Assembly (NCBI GenBank): GCA_038501195.1
Contig: JBBPUQ010000003.1
Location: forward strand, 3,192,501-3,256,500
Direction of reading: 5' to 3'
Source: Nemania diffusa
Taxonomy: Eukaryota; Ascomycota; Sordariomycetes; Xylariales; Xylariaceae
Length of the DNA stretch: 64,000 nucleotides
Position 1 is the stretch's first letter. Every line of letters begins with the position of its first letter. The notes under the pieces were generated by a model, which saw only the letters and a list, made by a program, of their open reading frames with translations, was not told where the DNA came from and searched no databases. Shown piece after piece: positions 15,601 through 29,100 of this stretch. The position numbers and the translations under genes are program-made.

Positions 15601-17953
15601 TAATTAATTTAATTAATATTAAAATTATTATAATATTTATAATTTTAAAACTTTTAATATTATTAAATTAAATTATTATATTATTTAAAATTTAGTTTAT
15701 TTATATAAAAAAGTTTTTTTATATAAAAGTTTTAATTTAAACTTTTTTAATAATTAAAATTTTAGTTATATTAATATTTTATAAAATATTTTAATATTTT
15801 ATATTATATTAATTATTTAAATAAAAATTATTTAATATTAATATTTAATTTTAAATATATATATATTTTTTTTATTATATAATAAAAATATATTAAATTT
15901 ATTAAAAATTAAACTGTTTTATTTTTAGTTTTAAAATTTAAATTGTTATTAAATTTATTATTATATAAAAAGTTTTTATTACTTTTATAATTTAATATAA
16001 ATATATTATATTTTTTATATAATAAAGTTTTTTATTTTAAAATATTATATATAATAAAATATTACTTTTTTATTTTTAATTTTTTTTATTAATTATAATT
16101 AATAAATTAATAATTAAGCTTTTTATAAATAAAACATTTTTTGTTATTTTTATTATTTTTATTATATAATTATTATAGTTTTTAATAAAATTTTTTTTTA
16201 AAGCTATAATTATATAATTATTTTAAATATTTAATATTATATTATTTATTAATAAAATAAATATTTATTATATAATAATAGTTTATTTTTTAATTAAAAA
16301 AAATCTATAATATTATTTATAAATTAAAAAATAAAGCTTTATATATAAATTTTTAATTAATTAAAATAAATTTAAGCTTAAATATATTAAAATATATTTA
16401 TATAACTATTATATAAAATTATATTTTTTTTATAATAGCTAAATTTTAAAATATATTATATAAATTAAAATTTATTAATTATAGTTTTTAATATTTTAAA
16501 TATTATTTTTATTAAATTATTTTATTTTATTTATATAAAAATAATAATAATTTAGTTAATTTAATATTAATTATAATTAATTATTATATTAAAATAATTA
16601 TTAAATATTATATAAATTTTAATTTATTTATATATTAAATTAATATAATTAAAATAATATTATTTAGCTTTTTTTTTAATATAAAGAAAAATATTATATA
16701 ATATTATTTTTTAATAATTTTAAATTAATAATATATTAAAATAAAAATTCGAGTTTTATTATATAATATATTATATAATTTATTATTATAATTTTAATTA
16801 AACTATTATATTTTAATAAATATAATAAATTAAGCTATTTTAATTAAATTATTATAAATAATTTAAATAAAAAAAATTTTATATAATCGATTTTTATATA
16901 TAAATAAAAATATAAAATATATAATAAAAATTTTAAAAGTAAATATAAATTTTTAAATTTTTATTTATATAAAAAAAAAAAATATTTAATTATTTATATT
17001 AAATATTAAAATATATATTAATATTATTAATTTTAATATAATCGGTTATAATATTAACAAATTTATTTATATAATAAAAAGTTCTAATATATTGATTAAT
17101 ATAAATATTAAAATTAATATTATATATATAAATATATTATTGTTTAATTTATTATTATTTTTATTTTTATATTTTTAAAAAATATAAATAAATTTATTAT
17201 TATATATTATATTATATAATTAAATATTTAAATTATTTTTAATTATAATATTAAATTTTTGTTTAAATATATAATTAATATTTATAAATATAAATTTTAT
17301 TTATTTATTAAAATTTATTGTAAATATTTATATAAACTATTTTTTTTTAATTTTTAATTATATATAGTTATATAAATATTATATAAAATATATTATTAAT
17401 TTTATAAATTTTAAAAAAATATTAAAATTAATAGTTATATTTTAATATTTTAAATCTGTTTTTTTTTTTTATTTTTTATTTAAATATTACTATTTTTAGC
17501 TATATTTTTATATATAAAGTTATTTTTATTATATAAAACTATTAAATTGTTATTTTAAATTTATTTAATTATTATAGCTATTATTATTATTACTGCTTTT
17601 ATTGTTAATATTAATATAATTATAAAAAATAAAAAAATAAAAAAATAAAAATTATGAAATAAATAAAATAGTTAAAAAAATAAATATATAAAATAATTTA
17701 TAGTTTTATTAATTTTTATATAAAAATTAATTAAATTACTATAAAAAAAACTTTAATTTTTTAATAGTTAAGTTTTATTTATTTAATAATTAATTTAATA
17801 TATTTTTAATTAATTAATAAAAATAGTAATTTATTTTTTATATAAAAAAAAAAAAAAAATATAATATAAAAATTATTTTTAATAATAATTAATTTCTGCT
17901 TTTTTATTTTATTAATTTATAATTATATTTTATAATTATTAATTAATATTAAT

Positions 17954-18255
17954 AAAACTTTATATATATATATATATAAAAAGATTTAAAATAATTTATA
18001 AAATTTAAATTTTATTTTTAAATTTTAAAGTTTTATATTAATTTATATATATATTTTATAAAAAAAAATATAACTAAAAAAGTTATATATAAATTATTTA
18101 TATATATATATATATATAATTTATAAGTTTTATAAATTTTAATAAATTTTTATATTTTTTATTTATTTAATTATTTAATAAAAATTATAATTTAAGTTTT
18201 AATTATATATATTTAATATATATATATAAGTTTTATTAAATTATTAATTTAATAT
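17954..18255 (-). repeat. Right LTR of family 1 copy A
   Basis: Direct-repeat partner of 12,376-12,678. The preceding 25-30 bases (attattaattaatattaata) recur before the LTR remnant of copy B near 22,560, confirming an inner edge shared by independent copies. Confidence 0.75.
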
Positions 18256-20189
18256 AAATTATATTAATAATTATAATTATATAATATTTGTTTTATTAAT
18301 AAATTAATTAAATAATTTATAAATAAATATTATAATTAATATTAAATTAATTATAATATAAATATAATAATTAATTAATATAATAATTATATAAATATAT
18401 TTATATATATTTAAATTTAAAATTATTTTAATTATTTAAAAAGTTTATATATAAAATATTATTATTTTTATTTTTATATAATATTATAATTTTGATTTAA
18501 TTAAAAATTTATTTATTATTATATATTAAATATATATAATAATTTAAAATTTTTATATAAAAACTTTAAATATAAAAAATTCTTTTAATTAAATTAATAT
18601 AATTTAAAGTTTTTATTTTTATATTTATTAAATATTTTAAATTAAATATATATTATATAATTATATAAATATTTTATTTTAAATAATAAAAAATCTAAAA
18701 TATATTATATTAATATTAAATTTTTTTTATTATAATATATATTTAATTAAAATATTATATTTAAAAATAATTATTAAAATATAATATATTATTTATAAAA
18801 TTTTATAAATTTATATATAATTTTATTATATATTAAAAACTTTGTATAAAAATATTAAATAGTTATTTATTTAATTAAAAATTATATTTATTTTAAAATA
18901 TTAAAAATTAATTTCTTTTATATATTTTTAAAAAATTTAAATTATTATAATTATTTTAGAATTTTTTTTATAAATTATAACTTTATTTAAAATTATAAAA
19001 TATAATTTTAAAATTTTAAATTTATAAAAATAAAATCTTTTAATTAAATTATATAAAATATTATAAAAATAATAATAAAATAAAATAATTTATATTTATT
19101 ACATTTTAATAAAATTTTAATAAATTTAATATTTTAATTTTTTTTATTATATTAGCTGTTTTAAATAAAAAATTATATTATTTATATTAATATATAATAA
19201 AAAAAACTTTTTTTTTGTTAATAATAAATATTTTATTATATAAATTTAAAAATACTTTTATAATTTTTTAATTTTATTAAAAAATTATATATTAAATTAA
19301 TATTAATTATTATATAATTATTAATAAATTAATTATAATAATATTATATTTTAATAAAATATTAATAAATTAATAAAAATAATTATATAATTATAACTAT
19401 TTAATTTTAAAAAATAAATATATAATAATATAAATAAATTATTTTTAAAGAAATATTTTAATAAACTTTTTATTATTTATTTAATTTTTTGCTATTAAAA
19501 TTAAATTTAATTATTTCGTTATAATTTTATTATTGATTTAAATAATAAATTTTAATAAATTTATAATTAAAATTTTAAAATAATAATATTTTAAATATTA
19601 TATTTAAATAATATTTATAAATAATAATTAAATTATTATTTTATATAAAAATAAATTAAATATTTATATTATATTATTATATTAAATATAAATATTATAT
19701 AATTTATTAATTATTATATAAATTAAAAAATTATAAAAAATTATAAAAACTTTTATATTTATTTATTAAATATATAATAATAATATTAATATTAAAATTT
19801 AAATTAAATTTATATTTATATTAATTAATAACAACTATATAAATAATATAATTATAAATAAAATTAATAAATAATAAAATTAAATTTAATTTTTTATAAA
19901 TAATATAATTATTAAATTATATTTATATAAATAATATTTATTAATTATAAATAAAATTAATTATTTAAATTTTATTAAAATATTTTTTATAATTTTTATA
20001 TATAATTATTAAAATATATATTTATAAAATAAAATAAATTATTAATTTAATATTAAAATTTTTTAATATAATTATTTAAATTATAATATAAAATAATATT
20101 TTATAAATTTATATATATTAATAATATTATATAAATTATTATATAATTAATATTTATATTATAATTAATTTTTTAAATATTTAATATAA
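18256..20189. other. AT-rich spacer
   Basis: Degraded A/T sequence between family 1 copies A and B. No repeat or gene was recognised here. Confidence 0.5.
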
Positions 20190-22680
20190 ATTTATTTTTA
20201 TTGTTAATATTTTATAATTTTATATTTTTTAAAATAATATAATATTAATTTTAAATAATTTTTTTAATATTGTTTTTAATTTAATTTAATATTTATATAT
20301 AAATTAAAATTTTATATATATTATTAATAATATAATTAATAGTTTTAATATATAAATAGTTTTTTATAAAATTATATTATTAATTTATTAATATATTTAT
20401 ATATTTAATATTTTAATATTTTATTTAAAATTTATTAAATATTAATAATAATTATTAAATTATATAGTATTTTTAATTATAATTTAAAAATAATATATTA
20501 TAAAAAAAAAGTTTTATATAATAATTAATTTTTTATAAAAAAAAAAACTTTTATTTATTTATTAAAATATTTAAATATTAATATTATTTAATATATTTAA
20601 AAATAAAAATTAAATTATTATTAATTTATAATTTTATAATTATAAATTTATTAAAATTATTTTTAATATATATTAAATATTAAATATATATAAATATTGT
20701 TATATTTTAATTTATTATAATAATATTTATAATATATATTAAATTAATATATTTTTAATTTTATTAATATATATAATAATTATATTATTTTAAATAAATT
20801 ATTTATTTAATATCAAAATTTAATATAATAATAATAATAATATTAAATTAAATTATTAATATTTATATTAAATTTAAAATTTTATTATTATTTTTATAAT
20901 TTTATATAATTAAAATTTAATTATTACTTTTTAATAAATATAAATAGTTTTTTTTAATTTAGTTTTATATTAAAGTTATAATTATTTAATATTTTAAAAT
21001 TTTTTATATAAATTTATTTTTTTATATAATAAATTAATTATAATATTATATTTTTTAATTATAAAAACTTTATTTATTTTAAATTTATTTAATTTAATTA
21101 ATATTAAGTTTTATATAAATATTATTAAATATTTTTAAATAAAAAAATTTATTATAATTAATTATAAAAATTATTTTAAAAATTAATAAATTAAATATAA
21201 TATTATTTAATTTAATATTATTATTTAAAAATTTTATAAATGTTTATATTATTTTTTTTTATATATAATAATATATTATTATAAAATTTATATTAAAGTT
21301 ATATATAATATAATTAAATAGTTTTTGAAATATTAAATTTTAATAATAATATAATATATTTTAAATAATATTTATAAAAAAAAACTTTATAAAATCAATT
21401 ATTAAATATAAAATATTAATTTTAAATATTTAATTATTTATAATAATTTTATAATTTTTTATTTTATAAAATAACTTTTAATTTTTAATTAATTAATATT
21501 AAAATAATTAAATAATAAATTTATATTTTATAATAATTATTTAAATAAAATTTAATTAATTTAATTATAATTAAAATAATTATTATTTAAATATATTTTA
21601 TTTATATTAAAATAAATATATATAAAATTTTAATTTTAATTATATGTTATAATATATTAATTATTTTTTAAAAATATTATAAAATATTAATATTTAATTT
21701 TATATATATATATATTATTTATAATAAAAATATAATTAATATATTAAAATATTATTTTTTTTTATTTTTTATTTTATTATTTAATTTATTATTAAATTTA
21801 TTATTTTATAATAAATTTATTTTATTTTTAATTTTAAAAATTTTTTTATTAAATATTTATATTATAATTTATAAATTAAAAAATAATATATTAATTATAA
21901 ATTTTTAATTAATTAAAAAAACTTTAAATTAAAATATATTAAAATAAAATTATATAATAATTATACTATTTAATATATATTATATAAATTATAATTTATT
22001 AATTAAAAATTTAAAAATTTTAAATATTATTTTTATTAAATTGTTTTTTTATTTAAATAAAAATAAAAATAATTTAATTTATATAATATTAATTATAATT
22101 AATTATTTAAATTAAATATTTATTAAATATTATATAAACTTTATTTTATTTAATTTATAATTTAAAAAAATATTATATTATAATATTTTTAATATTTTTT
22201 TAATTAATAATATATTAAAATAAAAGTTTATAATTTTTATTAATATAATATATTTTTATAAATTTAATATATTTAAATATTTAAATATTATTAATTATAA
22301 TATTATTATTTTTTTATATATAATTATTTATTTTTATATATATATTATTTAATAATATATATAAATTTATTTTTATTATATAAAGTTATTAATTTATTAA
22401 TTTATATTTATTATTATTATTTTAAATATAAATAATAATAAATATAAAAATAATTAAAATAATTAAAATAATAACTTAATAATATATTATAAAAATTATT
22501 TTTAATTATAATTAATTTTTAATATAAATATAATTATTAATTTATATTTATATTTTATAATTATTAATTAATATTAATAAAATATTATATATATATATAT
22601 ATATAATTTATAAATTTTATAAATATTAATAAATTATATTATATTTTTTTTATTAAAATTATTATATTTTATATATTATA
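20190..22680. mobile_element. Internally deleted, AT-degraded family 1 copy (B)
   Basis: It follows copy A in order: about 20,300-20,390 matches 13,000-13,060 (ataatataattaatagtttt), 20,640-20,860 matches 13,715-13,930, 20,920-21,010 matches 14,345-14,430, 22,090-22,240 matches 16,570-16,745, and 22,500-22,580 matches 17,880-17,960. An LTR remnant follows at 22,579-22,680 in which the segment between two TA runs is missing. At about 2.5 kb it has lost roughly half of the interior. Same orientation as copy A. Confidence 0.55.
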
Positions 22681-23499
22681 TATTATATATATTTTAAAAA
22701 ATTCAAAAATTATATAATTAATAATTATTATAATATTATTTTTAAAAAATATAAATATTATAAAATAATTAAAATTAATAAATAATTAAATTAATATTAT
22801 TATATTATTATTTTTTAATTTAATTTATATAAATATATTTAAATATATATAATTAAAGTTTTATTAATATATATAAATAAAATTTATATATTTATATATT
22901 AATATAAAAAATAAAAAATTAAATATATATTTAAATTTTATAAATTATTTTAATTATTTATATATATAATTTTAATAATAATTATATATATTAAAAAGTT
23001 TAAAATATAAACTTAATAATAATATTATATAATTAAATAATATAAAAATATTTATTAATTAATAAAAAATTATAAATAAATTTATAAAATTATTATAAAA
23101 ACAATATAAAAAAATATAAATATTTTAATATTTTAAAAAATTAAATTGTTTTATTATTAATATTAATTATAAAATTAATATAAATATTTTATTAATATAT
23201 AAAACTTAAAATTAAATTTAATTTTAAATTTATATTTTATATTAAAAAAAATTAATTATAAAAATAAATTAATTAATTTATTATATTAAATAATTTTATA
23301 TATTTTTTAAAATTAATAATATTGTATTTATAAATTAATTAATATATATAAAATAATAACAATATTATTATTTATTAATAAATTAAAAATTTAAAATAAA
23401 TATTTTAAATTTATTTATTATTAATAAATAATAATATTATAATAATAAAACTTTATTTAAATTTAAAATATTATAAAAAGAAAATATTAATAATATAAT

Positions 23500-24910
23500 T
23501 TAATTTTTATATAATAAAATTAATATATTTATTATATTTAAAATTATTTATTTATATATATTATTTAAAATATTATTAAAATAATAATTATATTTTTATT
23601 TATATTAAATATAAATATATATTATAATATTATTATATTAATTATAATTTATTAATTAATTTATTTATATTATATTTTAATATTTTTAATTTTTATTATA
23701 TAAATAATTTTTTATAATATTATATTAATTATAATTTTTTATAATATTTAATATAAAATATAATTTAAACTTTAATATTATAAATAATAAATTATAAAAT
23801 TTAATTATTTAATTTAAAATATTTATAATTATTTATTAAATTATATTTATTAAAATTAAATTAAATTAAACTTTAAAAATTAAATGATTTAAAATAAAAT
23901 ATTTATATATAAAAATAATTATTTAATAATTTATTTATTATTAATTATAATTTATAAATTAAATTATATTTAATTTTTATATTAAATTTAAAACATTTAA
24001 ATAATTAAATTAATAATTAAAATTTTTAAACTTTTTTTATAATATATAATTATATTTTATTATAATAATAAAAATAAAATAAATATATTTAATATATAAA
24101 TTTTAATTAATTTAATTATAATATAAATTATTTTAATTATAAAATTAATATTTTATAAATATTATTATTATATTAAAACTTTTAATTATTTTTTTAATTT
24201 AAAATAAATATATTATATTTTTTATAAAATATATTTATTTATTTTATAATATATAATTAAATATTAATTTTATATTTATATTTTGTTTTTTATATAAATA
24301 TTTGTTTATTTTTTTTAAATAATTAATATAGTTTTAAATAAAAGCTTTTTTTTAAAAAAATTTATATTTATTTAATAATAAACTAAATATTAATTTATAA
24401 TAATTATTTATTTATAATATAAAATATTAAAATATAAATATATTAAAATATATTTATATAATATTTATATAAAATAATATTTTTTAATAAATAATTACTT
24501 TTAAAATATATTATTAAAAATAAAATTTATTTATTATATTTTATAATATTTTTAAAATTAGTTTTTTAAAAAAATATATTTATAATATTTTTATTTTAAA
24601 TAAATATAATTTAATAATTTTATTAATTTATATTTATTTTTTAAATTTATTAATTAATATTTATATATTTATAATTATAATATTAAATAAATAATATATA
24701 TTTAAATTTTTAATTAATTATTTATATTTATATATATTATTAATTTATATTAAAAATATTTTAAAACTATTATATTTTTATAATAATTATAATAATATAT
24801 TTGTTATATTTAATTTTTAATTAAAATTATTTAAATTTTTTTAAATTTAAATATTATTAATTTATTTTTATAAAATTTATTATATATAACAAAATTTATA
24901 AAAAAACTTA
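23500..24910. mobile_element. Truncated, AT-degraded family 1 copy (D)
   Basis: About 23,865-23,980 matches copy A at 15,110-15,235 (taaaataaaatatttata followed by a collinear stretch). About 24,050-24,190 matches 15,555-15,670, and 24,425-24,560 matches 16,380-16,500 (aatatattaaaatatattta). The copy ends against the heptamer satellite at 24,926. Boundaries are approximate. Confidence 0.5.
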
Positions 24911-24925
24911 TTAATATTAAATATA

Positions 24926-25208
24926 TTTATTATTTATTATTTATTATTTATTATTTATTATTTATTATTTATTATTTATTATTTATTATTTATTATTTAT
25001 TATTTATTATTTATTATTTATTATTTATTATTTATTATTTATTATTTATTATTTATTATTTATTATTTATTATTTATTATTTATTATTTATTATTTATTA
25101 TTTATTATTTATTATTTATTATTTATTATTTATTATTTATTATTTATTATTTATTATTTATTATTTATTATTTATTATTTATTATTTATTATTTATTATT
25201 TATTATTA
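24926..25208. repeat. Heptamer satellite (TTTATTA)n
   Basis: About 40 essentially perfect tandem copies of a 7-base A/T unit, with no G or C. The unit is not a telomere repeat, nor what TTAGGG or TTTAGGG would become after G-to-A change. The regularity shows recent slippage or recombination in old, decayed DNA. Confidence 0.95.
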
Positions 25209-25241
25209 TTATTATTTATTATTATTATTATTTATTTATTA

Positions 25242-25274
<33 letters not shown>

Positions 25275-25387
25275 TATTTATTATATTTATTTATTATTAT
25301 TTATTTATTATTATTATTTTTATTATTATTATATTTATTATTATTTATTATTATTATTATTTATTTATTATTATTATTTATTTATTA

Positions 25388-25420
<33 letters not shown>

Positions 25421-25429
25421 TATTTATTA

Positions 25430-25462
<33 letters not shown>

Positions 25463-25930
25463 TATTTATTATATTTATTTATTATTATTTATTTATTATT
25501 ATTATTTTTATTATTATTATATTTATTATTATTTATTATTTATTATTATTATTATTTATTATTATTATTATTATTATTATTTATTTATTATATTTATTTA
25601 TTATTATTTATTTATTATTATTATTTTTATTATTATTTATTATTATTATTTTTATTATTATTATATTTATTATTATTTATTATTTATTATTATTTATTTA
25701 TTATATTTATTTATTATTATTATTTATTTTATTTTTTATTATTTTTTATTATTTTTTATTATTTATTTATTATATTTATTTATTATTATTATATTTATTA
25801 TTATTTATTAATTATTATTATTTATTTATTATTATTATATTTATTATTATTTATTAATTATTATTATTTATTTATTATTATTATATTTATTATTATTTAT
25901 TTATTATATTTATTTATTATTTATTAATAT
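25209..25930. repeat. Compound TTA/TTTA/TTATA satellite with higher-order repeats
   Basis: Pure T/A sequence made of TTA triplets broken by TTTA and TATATTTA interruptions. Long interruption patterns recur as blocks: the block starting at 25,281 returns at 25,469 (offset 188) and a related block lies near 25,585. The region therefore grew by duplication of units of about 190 bp, not only by slippage. The T:A ratio on the plus strand is about 2:1. Confidence 0.85.
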
Positions 25931-26160
25931 TTAATATTATTTTAAAATTTTTTAATAAAATTTCAGTAAATTTATTTTTAAAAAAACAATAAAAATGTTT
26001 TATTAAAATTATTACTAAAGTAATTAATATATAATAATATATATTTAATATTTACAAGTTTAATTTTACAAAATTTATAAATTAAACATAAAATATAGTT
26101 AAAATAATTTAAAAATAAAAAAATATATTATAATTCTAAAACTTTATATTAAAAAGTCTT

Positions 26161-29100
26161 AATTATTAAACAAATATGTTGCTACAAACTTTATATTTTA
26201 ACTTTTGTTTTTATTAATAGAACATTTACTTATTTCGCAGTTTTTTTTACTGCTTGTTTTTTGTTTGAAGTATTATTAAAGCGCTTACGATTAAAGTTGC
26301 GTGTACTAGTTGCAAATACATCTAATATACTTAAAGCTTTTTACAATAATAGCAGTTTATTTAAACTATTAAATCTTTAATTAAATAAACTACAAGCTTT
26401 TTTATTTATTATTTTTTTTTAATAGTTTGATTTAATTAAGCTTGATTTATTGTAATTACTTATAACAAACGAAGCTGCAGCTGTTTCAAAATAGCTTGTA
26501 TAAGTTTTAATAAAATCAAGTTTGCTAATGTTTGCTTTATTATATATTAGTTTAAACGCTAGTATTAAAAGCAAATTATATATTAACTTTATAATAATTC
26601 TATATTAACAATTACACTTATATTTATAAGTTTAACTAATTATACTTTTTTTAATTTGTAGTTTGTTTGTGTATTTTTGTTTAATTTAAGTTTTATTATT
26701 TATAACTGCTTTAATTACAATTAAAACTGTTATACTTGTTTTTTTGTTTTTTAACTTGCAACTAGTTAGTTTTAGAACATTTAAAACTAGTTAAGTTTTT
26801 TAAGTTTTTTTTAAATCTTTATTTTTTTTGTTGCAAATATAAAACGTTGTATTAATGTTAATTATTAAACTATTGTTAGTTTTAACTTTGTAATATTTAA
26901 TAATATCGTTTAAAGTAAAAAATGTATAAGTATTAACAAATAAAACATTTGTTAATGTATTATTTCTTAAAGTGATTTGTTTAAAAAAGCTTATGCTTGC
27001 TTTTATATAATTTTTGTACATTTAGTTTACAATAGCAAAAAAAACAAGAACTTAATTAATAAAGCTTGTATAATTATTATATAAATTATATATATATACA
27101 TTAATTAAATTAAAACTACAAATATATTTAATTTTATTAATATAATTGATGTAGCTAATACTACTGCAAATATATACTGCTATAATTAACTAAAATATAA
27201 ACAAAACTTTTTTAATTATAAAATTTCAATTTAAAGTAGTTTTATATATGCTTTAATTTTTTGCAGTTTATACATTTTGCAAAACTAACAAAAAAAACAA
27301 TAATAAACTAAAACGTTAAAATAATACAAACAGAACAAAAAAAAAAACAAATAACAATGTATTAAATAATAGTAAAAAATTGATTAATAAAAATAAAACA
27401 AGTAAAAATTGAACTAAAAATATAACAGTAAACAATAAAGCTTGCTAAAGTTGTTACAACAAAAAAAGTAAAAACGTAATAATTTTTATTAAAAGCAAAT
27501 GTTAATTGTATACACAGACTTCTCAGCATAAATTTTGCTTGTACATTATTAAATACAAACAGTTTGTTATAAAGTAGCGCTTATTACACATTGTATAAAA
27601 CAACAAATACAAACAATAAACAAAAAAAAACAGTAAATAATAGTAGCAAATAAATATAAAGTGTAATAGTTAAAAAAGCGCAGAAACAATATAGCTAAAA
27701 CAAACTTGATTAAATTAAAACAATGTTATATTTTATAGTTTAAGTTTAATTGTATAAAAAATTAAATATACTTTGTAATATTTATATATATAAAGTTTTA
27801 TATTTTTTTAATTCATTTAATTTTATATTATTAAACTTTTTAGTTATTAAATATAATAACTTAATTATAAACAGTTTAAAACTTTAATATATTATTTATT
27901 TTTTTATTGCTTATTTATTTTTTTTTTTATTATTAGTATATTTATGTCGCTTTTTTATAACATATATAGTTTTAGCTTATATTTTGATTTTTTTTTTAAT
28001 TTAACTAAGCTAAACTTTTAATTTCTGCAAACTTGCTATTTTTACTATTTCTGTTATAAACTTAGCAAAAATTTCTAAAAACTTTAACTTTTTTTTTTTT
28101 TTTATATTTTTTAATTTTATACTAATTAACAAATATTTACTTATATTTAGTTTACTAAAGTTAAAATTTACTAATATAAAACAAACATTTTTTATTTTGT
28201 TTAAAGTAATAGCAGTTTGTACAAACGTTTTTAAAACTTATGCTATTTATAACAACATACTGCTTTATTAAGCTATTATAATTTTTTTATTAATATATAT
28301 AACATGCTACTTCTACTTTAGTCCCGTTAAATATATATAGTGCAATAACAGTTGTATATTTAATCTAATTAATTTTTCATTTTATATTTTTTAGTTTTTT
28401 GTTTTTATAAATTGTAATAAAGTTAATTAAGCACTAAATAACTTATAACAAATTATATTAGTTTAATATAATATAATATATACTAAAAAATTATATTTTA
28501 AATTTGTTTAAAATGCAGTAAACTTTGTTATAAAAAAACTAAAAAAACGTTTTAGTAATTTAAATAATTTTAATTATAAAAATGTTATAGTTTTTAAAGT
28601 AATTAAAAACAACTAGTAAACGTTGCTAGTTATATTAAATAATGTTAATTAAAAAAAAAAGCATAATAATAACTAAAGCGAAAAATTAACAATGTATAAA
28701 TAATAAAGAAAAAATAAACAAAATAAAACATAACAAAAACGTACAAAAAGAAATTTTTACAAAATACAAAAAAGTTAAAAAGCGCAGAAAGTAAAAGCAG
28801 ATAGCTTAAATATTAACAAGTTAATAAGCAAAAAACTATACTAATTAGCTAATGTTTAAATTAATTGTATATTTTAATGTTATTTTATATATTTTTGTAC
28901 TTTTGTAAGCTTTAATAATATTATACTATTAATTACATACTTAATTAAGTTTAATTTTAATAAACTGCTTATATATTTTATATAATATAATTAAAATTAC
29001 TATAATTTTATATAGCAAAAAAAAAACAATATATTAAAAATTAAAAAATAAAACATACTGTTTAATAATATTATTTTTATTTTAATTAACTATGTTTTAA

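Larger units (their letters stand above)
12376..18255 (-). mobile_element. AT-degraded LTR retrotransposon, family 1, copy A (most complete)
   Basis: Direct repeats of about 300 bp (12,376-12,678 and 17,954-18,255, offset about 5,577) enclose about 5.3 kb, giving a 5.9-kb element of normal LTR-retrotransposon size. The two LTRs agree over nearly their whole length and differ mainly by C/T and G/A transitions, the mark of RIP. A run of 14 T at 12,685-12,698 lies just inside the left LTR. On the minus strand this is a purine tract directly upstream of the LTR, as a polypurine tract should be. The plus strand is also T-rich. Both points favour minus orientation, but this is inference. No reverse transcriptase motif is readable. 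Confidence 0.65.
1..26160. other. Extremely AT-rich, RIP-like degraded repeat block
   Basis: Nearly every base is A or T. The rare C and G sit mainly in AACT/AGTT contexts, with a few GC, TC/GA and ACA/TGT. TAA stops fill all six frames and no open frame of useful length exists. Pairs of long similar segments differ mostly by transitions (A/G, C/T), as expected when repeated DNA is hit by repeat-induced point mutation (known from filamentous ascomycetes). The block holds LTR-type elements and satellites listed separately. It could be a centromere-proximal, subtelomeric or dispersed heterochromatic island; the sequence alone cannot say which. Confidence 0.85.

Noticed and set aside
24926..25208. 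Telomere repeat
   Set aside because: The unit TTTATTA is not TTAGGG, and G-to-A change of TTAGGG or TTTAGGG would give TTAAAA or TTTAAAA. The array is also internal.
24926..25930. CRISPR-like array
   Set aside because: No unique spacers between the repeats; pure simple-sequence DNA in a eukaryote.
1..26160. Mitochondrial DNA or a misassembled organelle fragment, because of the extreme A+T content
   Set aside because: No mitochondrial gene, tRNA or rRNA is recognisable, no open frame exists, and the LTR-like direct repeats with transition differences fit degraded nuclear transposons better. Contig contamination cannot be fully excluded without read coverage.
26800..27021. 73-codon minus-strand frame in the AT-rich block
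   Set aside because: Composition is only what A/T-rich DNA produces (Asn, Lys, Ile, Phe, Tyr); no motif, no context.
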